Source: Marinobacter mobilis
GTDB lineage: Bacteria; Pseudomonadota; Gammaproteobacteria; Pseudomonadales; Oleiphilaceae
Direction of reading: 5' to 3'
DNA length: 64,000 nucleotides
NCBI RefSeq assembly: GCF_900106945.1
Contig: NZ_FNNE01000010.1
Span: 124,001-188,000 of the forward strand
Shown here: positions 54,349 through 62,469 of the stretch, piece by piece
How the letters are laid out: the number at the start of each line of letters is the position of its first letter
How positions within the stretch are numbered: position 1 is the first letter of the stretch
Notes under the pieces: model-generated
Database searches by the model: none
Seen by the model: the letters and a program-made list of their open reading frames with translations, nothing else
Told to the model about the DNA's origin: nothing
Position numbers and translations under genes: made by a program

Positions 54349-56746
54349 GGTCGTTTTCTCCGCCTGGCTCCGATGGCTTGGCCTCATCATCCTGCGCCTT
54401 GCTGATAGCCACAAACCGTGACAGTCGCTCCGCCACGGCGGCGTTGACACTGCCTTCAGGGAATACTCCGTCCGCATCCGGCGCTCCCGCCGGCAGGTCC
54501 GTCAGCAGGGCAATGGCCTGGTCGATATGGCTGATCGGGTAGATCCGGAAGCGGCCATCCGCCACGGCTTCACGTACATCCGCCCTCAACATCAGGTGCT
54601 CGACATTACTGGCCGGCAGCAGCACGCCCTGGCCATCAACCACACCGGCTTCACGACAGACATCGAAAAAGCCTTCGATTTTCTCATTGACCCCGCCTAC
54701 CGCCTGCACATCACCGTGCTGGTTCATTGAACCGGTCACGGCATAGGACTGACGTAACGGAATCCGGGCGATGGCCGACAGCAGCACACAGGTTTCCGCC
54801 ACGGATGCCGAGTCCCCCTCCACGCCGCCATAGGATTGCTCGAAGGCGACGCTGGCAGACAGCGACAGCTCGCCCTCGCCAGCGTATCGACTGGCCAGAA
54901 AGCGCGACAGGATCATCACTGCCTTGCTGTGGATCGGCCCACCCAGCTTGGCCTCGCGCTCGATATCCACCACCTGCCCCTTACCCGGTCGGGCAGTGGC
55001 GGAAATGCGGGTTGGCTGGCCAAAGCGCGACGCTCCCAGTTGCAGCACGGAGAGGCCATTAACCAGGGCGATGGCGTGACCTTTGGTGGCGATCATCACA
55101 ATGCCCCGGGTGATCTGCTCGCGGCTGAGTTCCCGCACCCGGCTGGCGCGATACTCCCGCTCATCAATGGCCCGCTGCACGTGACTGGCATCCATTGTGT
55201 GGGCGCCTTCAGTCCCCGCCCAATGGTCGGCCTCACTGAGCAGGTCGCGAATCACCCGATCGTGGGCGGACACCTTACGCTGGTCGTCTGCCATGCGACT
55301 GCCGTGTTCGATCAGCCGCGCCACGGCGTCCCGCTGCACCGGCCGGGTGCCGAGGCTGCGGGCAATCGTGGCCACCATTCTGGCGTACAGCAGGTAACCG
55401 TCCTCGCGGCGCTCCAGGTCATCCGCGAAATCGGCCTCAACCTTGAACAGTTCCAGAAAATCGGGGTCGTAATGGGACAGCAGGTAATAGAGCATGCGAT
55501 CCCCCAGCAGCACCACCTTGACCGATACCGGTATAGGCTCCGGCTGCAGGCTCACGGTGCTCATCAGTCCGTACAGCCGCTCCAGGGATTCGATACGGAG
55601 TTCGCTGGATAACAGCACCCGTTTGAGACTTTCCCAGGCCAGTGGCTGCGTCAGAATACGACGGGCGTCGATGATCAGGTAACCACCGTTGGCGCGGTGT
55701 ATCGAACCTCCGCGGATCAGCGTGAAATCGGTGTACAGGGTACCCTGACGGGCATGATGTTCAATCTGGCCGGTCAGGTGCTGATGGCTCGGCAAGTCTT
55801 CGTAAACCACCGGCGCGCCCCGGGTGTCGGCGTTATCCACCAGCAGGTTGATGTCATAGCGGGCCAGCAGGGCCTTGGGGGGGCCATGCTCATTGTCACG
55901 GAACAGCTCCGCATGCTCCACCACATCTTCCTGCACCGCATCCAGATAACGAATCACCTCCGGCAGGTGTGACCAGCGCTCCCGCAATTCACCCATAGGG
56001 GCGCCGAGGGTCAGCTGCACCATTTCCTCATTGAGGGAACGCACTCGCTCCCGCACTTCCTTCCTTAGTTTGGGGATCTGCTGAATGCTTTGCTGAAGCT
56101 TCTTCTCCAGATCCTCGACCTTGCTTTCGATCAGCGTGCGCTCATCGTCGGACAGCTTCTGGTAGTCGTCAGGATCGATCACCTCACCATTACGCCGCAT
56201 CGGGGCGAAGGTAAAACCGGTCGGCGTGGTGATCATGGCAATGTTGTTGTCGTTGGCTTCCTGCTGGATCGCGCTCAGCCCTTCCTGCTGATGCTGGCTG
56301 ACTTCTTCCTGCAGTTCCTGCAGACGGGCCTGGTATTCCTCGCTTTCAAAGGTGGCCGGTACCGACGTCCGCAACTCACTCGCCAGATCCGCCATATCCT
56401 GCCTGAAGCTGCGCCCCTGTCCTGCAGGGAACGCCAGCACCCGGGGTTTCTCGGCCTGCTGGAAGTTCAGTACGTAACACCAGTCGGAGGGCACCGTCTG
56501 CTGCGCCGCGTGACGGGTCAGGAAGCGATTGACCAAGTCATGCTTACCCACCCCGGAAGGCCCCAGCACGAACAGGTTGAAGCCCGCTGCCGACATGCCC
56601 GCACCGAACTCCAGTGCCCTCAGTACCCGTTCCTGGCCACAGGGCAGTTCGAGATCGTCAAGGGACTCAGTGGTGGCAAACGACAACACCTCAGGCGGGC
56701 AACGATGGTAGACCTGGGCTTCCGTCAGCGGTACGGGGAGTGGCAT
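54341..56746 (-). CDS. Lon-like ATP-dependent protease (AAA_32/LonC-type)
   Basis: The 801-residue protease has Walker A GPSGVGKHD at about 62-70, a long coiled-coil insert (about 130-260) and a C-terminal Lon protease domain. Its catalytic pair is Ser646 in GDSAS and Lys689 in GGVNEKIEGF. The N-terminal Lon substrate domain is absent, as in the family often annotated as 'Lon protease family' or LonB-like. AGGAGG precedes the ATG. It heads an operon with the Usp-like gene. Confidence 0.93.
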   Translation of the reverse strand: MPLPVPLTEAQVYHRCPPEVLSFATTESLDDLELPCGQERVLRALEFGAGMSAAGFNLFVLGPSGVGKHDLVNRFLTRHAAQQTVPSDWCYVLNFQQAEKPRVLAFPAGQGRSFRQDMADLASELRTSVPATFESEEYQARLQELQEEVSQHQQEGLSAIQQEANDNNIAMITTPTGFTFAPMRRNGEVIDPDDYQKLSDDERTLIESKVEDLEKKLQQSIQQIPKLRKEVRERVRSLNEEMVQLTLGAPMGELRERWSHLPEVIRYLDAVQEDVVEHAELFRDNEHGPPKALLARYDINLLVDNADTRGAPVVYEDLPSHQHLTGQIEHHARQGTLYTDFTLIRGGSIHRANGGYLIIDARRILTQPLAWESLKRVLLSSELRIESLERLYGLMSTVSLQPEPIPVSVKVVLLGDRMLYYLLSHYDPDFLELFKVEADFADDLERREDGYLLYARMVATIARSLGTRPVQRDAVARLIEHGSRMADDQRKVSAHDRVIRDLLSEADHWAGTEGAHTMDASHVQRAIDEREYRASRVRELSREQITRGIVMIATKGHAIALVNGLSVLQLGASRFGQPTRISATARPGKGQVVDIEREAKLGGPIHSKAVMILSRFLASRYAGEGELSLSASVAFEQSYGGVEGDSASVAETCVLLSAIARIPLRQSYAVTGSMNQHGDVQAVGGVNEKIEGFFDVCREAGVVDGQGVLLPASNVEHLMLRADVREAVADGRFRIYPISHIDQAIALLTDLPAGAPDADGVFPEGSVNAAVAERLSRFVAISKAQDDEAKPSEPGGENDHG

Positions 56747-56840
56747 CCCAACCTCCTGTTATGCAATCCAGCCTGATGCCGTGTGAACGGCCCTACTGGC
56801 AAGGATAGACCACATCCGACGGGAGCCCAGAGGCATCACC

Positions 56841-57074
56841 TTATCGACCGCTTACCCCGAGCCGGTCGAGGTAGTGCTGGAGCTCGACCTCACCGATATC
56901 GACGTATTCCAGCACCCGGCCATAGACCATGGCCGAGGGCACCGAACGACCGCCCCGTTCCTGCTGCGCTTCGTTGAGTACATAGAGGATAATACGCTCG
57001 ATGCGGGTCAGGCCGTCGCGCACATCGGGCAGGTTGTTGAGCGCGGCGAGAGCGTCAGACCGATCCATGGCCAT
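56841..57074 (-). CDS. Small conserved-type hypothetical protein
   Basis: The 77-residue product is predicted helical (RIERIILYVLNEAQQERGGRSVPSAMVYGRVLEYVDIGEVELQ, split here by recognition only). It reads like a small regulatory or adaptor protein with a winged-helix feel, but no family is recognised. Its start overlaps the end of the upstream membrane-protein gene by about 20 nt; a second ATG two codons in reduces this to 14. The pair is probably one transcription unit. Confidence 0.6.
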   Translation of the reverse strand: MAMDRSDALAALNNLPDVRDGLTRIERIILYVLNEAQQERGGRSVPSAMVYGRVLEYVDIGEVELQHYLDRLGVSGR

Positions 57075-57453
57075 CGTGATCGCCCCGCATCGACTGAATA
57101 AACAGCACCTTCATCAACACCATCCCAACCAGCAGCATCACCGCCGACAGTGCCAGCACAGGATCAATCACCTGGGGGTCAATAAACTGACCGTAAAGCA
57201 GGAACAAACCGAGCGACATCACCGCCACACCGACCTGATGGAGGTAAAACTGAATACCCGCCAATCGCGATTCGCTGTTGGTGAGCCAGAGCTTATGGCA
57301 AAGGCCGTAGATAAAGGACACCACAAACCCGGCCAGCAGGATGTGGGCATGGGTGACGAACTGACCATGATCCTTGGTCTTCGCCATGTAAATACCCAGC
57401 ATCATGCCGATAATGGCGTAGCCCAAAGCACTCAGTACAAATTTCCGGTCCAT
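57055..57453 (-). CDS. Small four-helix membrane protein with HAH motif
   Basis: About 132 residues with four hydrophobic helices (about 4-22, 30-52, 63-85, 95-115). THAHILLAGFVVSFIYG in helix 2 resembles the heme-ligand stretch of cytochrome-oxidase-like proteins, and a further His sits in FYLHQVG. It may bind heme or metal, but that is inference from the motif. The ATG at 57453 has AGGGGA upstream; the earlier in-frame start is polar. Confidence 0.7.
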   Translation of the reverse strand: MDRKFVLSALGYAIIGMMLGIYMAKTKDHGQFVTHAHILLAGFVVSFIYGLCHKLWLTNSESRLAGIQFYLHQVGVAVMSLGLFLLYGQFIDPQVIDPVLALSAVMLLVGMVLMKVLFIQSMRGDHDGHGSV

Positions 57454-57626
57454 ACGTTCCCCTGTCATCACATCGTTGTTAAAAGGCGGCTGGCGTTCTG
57501 TGCTGTCAGCCCGGCCCAACTCCCAGAGTTTAGCGCTTTACCGGACTTTCGGTACCTGTTCCTGACAAACGACACGCGCATCAGCCATCATGGCGTCACG
57601 ATCGTCAGCCGTGCTGAAAAATGATA

Positions 57627-57663
57627 TTGATCAACTTCTGACCTGCTTTGTGATCAAGTTCAG
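57627..57663. promoter_or_regulatory. Direct repeat in the promoter region of the diguanylate cyclase gene
   Basis: TTGATCAACTTCTG (57627-57640) and GTGATCAAGTTCAG (57650-57663) repeat with a 23-bp offset, about two helical turns. They lie in the 332-bp gene-free stretch before the MASE1-GGDEF gene. Each contains the palindrome TGATCA. A binding site for a dimeric regulator is possible. Confidence 0.35.
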
Positions 57664-57785
57664 CAAGTGACTGCTAGTATTAAAAGCGTGTAGTAAACCT
57701 TGCCGTTAAGCCTGCAAAAGGCTTGGGAACATTAAGGATGTGTCCTCTACATGATGGTGAACAGGGACAGACATAGAAAGAGGGC

Positions 57786-59312
57786 ATGACCTTGTCTAGA
57801 TACCCATTCACCCTGTTCCCATTGGCCACCGCGCTGCTGTATTACCTGGGCGCCTATATCGGTGTCCACTTTGCCGCCCTGGAGAGTGGCATTGTCGTGT
57901 TTTGGCCACCCAATGCCATTCTCCTCGCTGCGCTGCTGTGCCGGCCGGTCAAGTCCTGGCCTCCCATTGTGCTGGCGGTAATCGTGGCGGAGGTTGCCGC
58001 GGATGTGCCCGCGTTTACCGTCACCGAAGCCGTGCTGTTCGGCATGATCAACGCGACTGAATGCATGCTGGCCGCTGCACTCATACGCTACGCCCGAGGG
58101 GGCGCAGTAGACTGGAAAGATCCCGCGGACCTGGGCGTGTTCCTGGTGACCGTATTCTTTATCGCCTCACCGCTTGCCGCTGTAGGTGGCGCATCGGTGT
58201 ATACCTTCATTCTGGGCAGTGACTCTCCATTCCTGACGTCCTGGCGGCTGTGGTGGATAGGGGATGCGACCGGCCTGATCATCCTGACCCCCTGCATGCA
58301 TATGATGTTCTCCCTTGCCGAGGCCCGCCCCGGGCTGAACTTGCCTGCATCAAAACAGCTCGAACTTCTGGTTGCCTGGGTGATCGGGCTGACCATCTGC
58401 TTTCTGGTATTTTCAGCCAACCTGCAATCGGAAAACTACCTCGCGCTCACCCCGTTGGCTGTACTTCTGGCCCCTGTCTGGATTGGTGTCCGCTTTAGCC
58501 CGCTGGCTAGCTCGATCCTCGCCGCGGTTGTTGCCCTTTATGCCGCATTTAGCACGGCTGCAGGCATAGGTCCCTTCATCCGCGACCAGCAGGATCAAAG
58601 TGCCTTGTTAACCCAGGAATTTACAGTTCTGTTTACCGTGCTGGTGCTCTACATTGCGGCCTTCGTTCACCAGAACCGCCGTAAATCGACTGAACTGGAA
58701 CTTGCCTTGTCCGAGTTAAGGCAACTGAATGAAGCGCTTGAAGAGCGGGTACAGATGCGCACCGAAGAGCTGTCGGAGGCCAACCAGCGACTCCAGCAAC
58801 TCGCCCTCACCGATGAACTGACAGGCATTTATAACCGACGCAAAATCCAGATACTGGGACAAGAGGAAGTGGAGCGCAGCCAACGAACCCAACGACCCTT
58901 TTGTATACTCCTGCTGGATCTGGACCACTTCAAACAGATCAATGACCGTTATGGCCACGACATGGGTGACCGCTGCCTGCAGGCGTTTGCCCTGGGCGTG
59001 CAGTCCGCCATACGAACCATGGACCGTTTCGGTCGCTGGGGTGGAGAGGAGTTCATTATCATTGTGCCGGAGTCCGACACCGTCGACCTGGCCCGCCTGA
59101 GTCAGAAGCTCCTCGACAGAGTCCGGACCATCGCCGTCCCCATTCAGGATGAACAATTGTCGCTCTCGGTATCCATTGGTATTGCCCAGTGGCACCACAA
59201 CAGCTTCGACAAACTGCTGTCTGAAGCTGACCAGGCGTTATACCGGGCCAAAGAGCAGGGACGGGCACGGGCAGAATTCAGTACAACGGAGACAATTCCG
59301 GCACCCGACTGA
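57786..59312 (+). CDS. Diguanylate cyclase with MASE1 membrane sensor
   Basis: The 508-residue protein has a MASE1 domain (about 8-300, eight hydrophobic helices, opening GAYIGVHFAALESGIVVFWPPNAI). A short coiled coil (about 305-340) leads to a GGDEF domain with intact RWGGEEF near 420 and an RxxD inhibitory site (RTMD) five residues before it. It should make c-di-GMP and be feedback-inhibited. AAGAGGG precedes the ATG. The ligand of MASE1 is not known. Confidence 0.94.
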   Translation: MTLSRYPFTLFPLATALLYYLGAYIGVHFAALESGIVVFWPPNAILLAALLCRPVKSWPPIVLAVIVAEVAADVPAFTVTEAVLFGMINATECMLAAALIRYARGGAVDWKDPADLGVFLVTVFFIASPLAAVGGASVYTFILGSDSPFLTSWRLWWIGDATGLIILTPCMHMMFSLAEARPGLNLPASKQLELLVAWVIGLTICFLVFSANLQSENYLALTPLAVLLAPVWIGVRFSPLASSILAAVVALYAAFSTAAGIGPFIRDQQDQSALLTQEFTVLFTVLVLYIAAFVHQNRRKSTELELALSELRQLNEALEERVQMRTEELSEANQRLQQLALTDELTGIYNRRKIQILGQEEVERSQRTQRPFCILLLDLDHFKQINDRYGHDMGDRCLQAFALGVQSAIRTMDRFGRWGGEEFIIIVPESDTVDLARLSQKLLDRVRTIAVPIQDEQLSLSVSIGIAQWHHNSFDKLLSEADQALYRAKEQGRARAEFSTTETIPAPD

Positions 59313-59313
59313 C

Positions 59314-59772
59314 TTAGCCGGACACTTCCAGCCTGGCCTTCAGATTAGTCAATGCCAGCAGCGACATCTGCCTCATCCGTGGTCGCAGCAACGGGGCCAG
59401 GAGCCGGTTCAGGCCGCGGGTTTCATAGGTCAGGGTGCGGGTGAACTCGACACCACCGGCAGACTCGCGAAAGCGGTAGTCGATCTGAAGCCAGCCCCCG
59501 GACATCCGCCCTTCGACACACCAGTGGCTGTCCGGGTTGGCGTTAAGGACGGTGTAACGGGTTTCCCGCCGAAGGGTGAACGGCAGTGGCGATAACGGCT
59601 GCAGCTCGATCACCTCATCGAAACCATCGCCTACCGACAGTTCGCTGACCGAGGCTTGCGCCGAACGGGAGTTCGGGTGCCATTCATGCCAGAGCCAGGG
59701 CTGGGTTACGTAGCGGTAGAGGGTGTTCGGGGTACAACCGATTTCGATGGTATGGCGGATTTGCTCTTGCAC
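59314..59772 (-). CDS. SRPBCC (START/polyketide cyclase-like) protein
   Basis: The 152-residue protein has the helix-grip fold pattern: I-E-I-G-C-T-P-N-T-L-Y-R-Y-V start, WHEWHPNSRSAQ, alternating strands, and a long C-terminal helix (LLALTNLKARLEV). It has no membrane or signal segment. A GTG at 59772 is the start. The fold binds hydrophobic ligands; the ligand is unknown. It converges on the diguanylate cyclase gene with a 1-bp gap. Confidence 0.8.
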   Translation of the reverse strand: MQEQIRHTIEIGCTPNTLYRYVTQPWLWHEWHPNSRSAQASVSELSVGDGFDEVIELQPLSPLPFTLRRETRYTVLNANPDSHWCVEGRMSGGWLQIDYRFRESAGGVEFTRTLTYETRGLNRLLAPLLRPRMRQMSLLALTNLKARLEVSG

Positions 59773-59886
59773 AGTCGCTCACTCCCAACAGCGGATCAGG
59801 GCCTTTCGCTGCCGGATAACACGCAGCGGAGACCTTGGGTGACACACTGTCTGTTTTAACCGGTTTCGCCACCATAAGCCAGAACG

Positions 59887-59922
59887 AAAAAACCCGGACC
59901 ACCTTGCGGAGCCCGGGTTTTT
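59887..59922. terminator. Rho-independent terminator
   Basis: AAACCCGG and CCGGGTTT form a stem with a long loop, flanked by an A-run and a T-run, 28 bp after the idh stop. It can work in both directions and most likely ends the idh transcript. Confidence 0.75.
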
Positions 59923-59949
59923 GTCAGCGCGTAACCGCTGTCAGATCAT

Positions 59950-62193
59950 TCAGGCAACAGAGGCGCGAGCCTCGGCCAGAATCCGGTTAAAGGTTTCGCT
60001 CGGCTGCATCACGCTGCTCACCAGTGCTTCAGGCGCATGGTAGTAGCCGCCGATGTCGGCCGGGTGCCCCTGGATGACACTCATTTCTTCCAGGATCTTG
60101 TCCTTATTGGCCTCAACCTGCTCGGAGATCTTGGCGAAGTAGGCCTTCAGTTCGGCATCTTCGTCCTGTTTGGCCAGCTCTTCCGCCCAGTAGCGTGCCA
60201 GGTGGAAGTGACTGCCGCGGTTGTCGAGCTCACCAGTGACACGGGACGGAGACTGGTTATTTTCCAGCAGGCGCTCGGTGGCCTTGTCCAGGGTCTGGCC
60301 CAGCAGACGGGCACGGACGTTACTTTCTTTTTCGCCCAGCTCGTCGAGGGAAACCGCGATCGCCAGGAATTCACCCAGGGAATCCCAGCGCAGGTGGTTC
60401 TCTTCCAGCAGCTGCTGCACGTGCTTGGGCGCAGATCCGCCCGCACCGGTTTCGTACAGGCCACCACCGGCCAGCAGCGGCACCACAGAGAGCATCTTGG
60501 CGCTGGTGCCCAGCTCCAGGATCGGGAACAGATCGGTGAGGTAGTCTCGCAGTACGTTACCGGTCACCGAAATGGTGTCGAGGCCACGAATCAGTCGTTC
60601 CATGGTCCAGCGAATGGCGCGTACCGGGCTCTTGATCAGGATATCCAGACCTTCGGTGTCGTGATCCTTGAGGTACAGTTCGACTTTCTTGATCAGCTCG
60701 GCGTCGTGGGCACGCTCATCGTCCAGCCAGAACAGCGCCGGCATACCGGAGGCACGGGCACGGTTAACCGCCAGCTTGACCCAGTCGCGGATCGGCAGGT
60801 CTTTGGTCTGGCAAGCTCGCCAGATATCGCCCTTCTCAACCTGATGTTCGGTCAGGGTGTTGCCGTCACCATCAACAACGCGCATCACGCCGTCTTCGGT
60901 CATCTCGAAGGTCTTGTCGTGGGAACCGTACTCTTCAGCCTTCTGGGCCATCAGGCCGACATTGGGCACGGTGCCCATGGTGGTCGGATCGAAGGCGCCG
61001 TGGGTCTTACAGAAGTTAATCACTTCCTGGTAGATGGTGGCGTAGGTGGACTCAGGCATGACCGCCTTGGTGTCCTTCAGCTTGCCATCACGGGCCCACA
61101 TCTTGCCGGAATTACGAATCATCGCCGGCATGGAGGCGTCAACGATAACGTCGCTCGGCACGTGCAGGTTGGTGATCCCCTTGACGGAGTCCACCATGGC
61201 GATTTCCGGACGGTGCTCGTAGCACGCGTGCAGGTCTTCCTGAATCTGCTCCTGCTTGGATTCCGGCAGCAGCTTGATCTTCTCCATTACGCTGGAGAGA
61301 CCGTTGTTGGGGTTAACGCCAATCTCGTCAAACAGGTCGCCGTACTTGTCGAACAGCTCCTTGTAAAAAATCTTCACCGCGTGGCCGAACACGATCGGAT
61401 GAGAGATCTTCATCATCGTGGCCTTGACGTGCAGAGAGAACATCACGCCGGTCTTTTCGCAATCTTCGAGGACGTCTTCAAAGAACTTGCACAGCGCCTT
61501 CTTGCTCATGTACATGGCGTCCAGCACTTCACCTTCCAGCAGCGGCAGGTCGGCTTTCAGAACGGTTTTCTCACCCTTGGTGTTCTCGAACACGATCTGG
61601 GCGTTGGTGGCCTTGTCCAGGGTCAGGGACTGTTCGCTGGAGTAGAAGTCACCATCACGCATGTGCGCGACGTGGGTACGGGACGCCGGACTCCACTCAC
61701 CCATGGAGTGCGGATGCTTGCGGGCAAAAGCCTTGACCGCGGCCGGGGCGCGACGGTCGGAGTTGCCTTCCCGCAGTACCGGGTTGACCGCGCTGCCGAG
61801 AACCTTGGCATAACGGGCCTTGGCTTCTGCTTCTTTCTCGGTTTCCGGGTGTTCCAGGTACTCAGGCAGATCAAAGCCCTGTGACTGCAATTCCTTGATC
61901 GCGGCGCGCAACTGCGGGATGGAGGCACTGATGTTCGGAAGCTTGATGATGTTGGCTTCCGGGTTCTTGGTGTATTCACCAAGTTCCGCCAGGGCGTCAG
62001 GTACCCGCTGATCCTCACTGAGGTAATCCGGGAAGGTCGCCAGAATCCGGGCCGCCAGCGAAATATCGCTGGTCTCGAACTCGATACCAGCGGGCTTGGC
62101 GTAGGTTTCCAGAATAGGAAGCAGCGAGCGCGTGGCTAGGGCGGGGGCCTCATCGGTGAGGGTGTACACGATCTTGGATTTTGATGCGGTCAT
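59950..62193 (-). CDS. icd2: Monomeric NADP-dependent isocitrate dehydrogenase
   Basis: The 747-residue enzyme (monomeric IDH class, full length) oxidises isocitrate to 2-oxoglutarate in the TCA cycle. Segments such as [45 protein letters not shown] and [13 protein letters not shown] are characteristic. The protein is unrelated in size to the dimeric E. coli Icd. It is monocistronic with a promoter and large palindrome upstream. The symbol is used by analogy. Confidence 0.96.
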   Translation of the reverse strand: MTASKSKIVYTLTDEAPALATRSLLPILETYAKPAGIEFETSDISLAARILATFPDYLSEDQRVPDALAELGEYTKNPEANIIKLPNISASIPQLRAAIKELQSQGFDLPEYLEHPETEKEAEAKARYAKVLGSAVNPVLREGNSDRRAPAAVKAFARKHPHSMGEWSPASRTHVAHMRDGDFYSSEQSLTLDKATNAQIVFENTKGEKTVLKADLPLLEGEVLDAMYMSKKALCKFFEDVLEDCEKTGVMFSLHVKATMMKISHPIVFGHAVKIFYKELFDKYGDLFDEIGVNPNNGLSSVMEKIKLLPESKQEQIQEDLHACYEHRPEIAMVDSVKGITNLHVPSDVIVDASMPAMIRNSGKMWARDGKLKDTKAVMPESTYATIYQEVINFCKTHGAFDPTTMGTVPNVGLMAQKAEEYGSHDKTFEMTEDGVMRVVDGDGNTLTEHQVEKGDIWRACQTKDLPIRDWVKLAVNRARASGMPALFWLDDERAHDAELIKKVELYLKDHDTEGLDILIKSPVRAIRWTMERLIRGLDTISVTGNVLRDYLTDLFPILELGTSAKMLSVVPLLAGGGLYETGAGGSAPKHVQQLLEENHLRWDSLGEFLAIAVSLDELGEKESNVRARLLGQTLDKATERLLENNQSPSRVTGELDNRGSHFHLARYWAEELAKQDEDAELKAYFAKISEQVEANKDKILEEMSVIQGHPADIGGYYHAPEALVSSVMQPSETFNRILAEARASVA

Positions 62194-62292
62194 TTTCGTC
62201 CTCTGGCTTAATGTTGGAGTTCAGGACGGTCAGGGCCAGACCGGGAGTCTTGTGAACGCTCGGTCGTGACGAAGACTGAGTACGAACTTTTC

Positions 62293-62353
62293 GTGGGCGT
62301 ATAAAGATACCAGTTTTTTCAGTTCAATGAGTAAGATCTTAGTATAAGAACTG
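62293..62353 (-). promoter_or_regulatory. idh promoter with nested palindromic operator
   Basis: CAGTTC-N6-TAAGATCTTA-N6-GAACTG (62320-62353) is symmetric over 34 bp, with a 10-bp central palindrome and 6-bp outer arms at equal distances. On the minus strand TTGAAC (62327-62322) serves as a -35 box, followed after 18 nt by TATACG as -10. The operator therefore overlaps the -35 box, the usual geometry of a repressor site. The rest of 62194-62469 holds no gene. Confidence 0.6.
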
Positions 62354-62442
62354 AATTAAGTGTCCCAAACGGCCGTGACAATGGTGTGAAATGCCGTTAT
62401 TTACGGAACTTTCGGAAAAACTACGAAAACTCGGAGAGTTGC

Positions 62443-62463
62443 CCCGCACCGTTGCGGGGCTCA
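62443..62463. terminator. Hairpin downstream of acetoacetyl-CoA synthetase
   Basis: CCCCGC and GCGGGG pair around ACCGTT just after the end of the synthetase gene. No T-run follows directly, so it may be a weak terminator or an mRNA-end stabiliser. Confidence 0.45.
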
Positions 62464-62469
62464 CCGGGA

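Noticed and set aside
60037..61884. 615-codon plus-strand frame inside the isocitrate dehydrogenase gene
   Set aside because: Antisense shadow produced by high GC content; the minus-strand enzyme is unmistakable.
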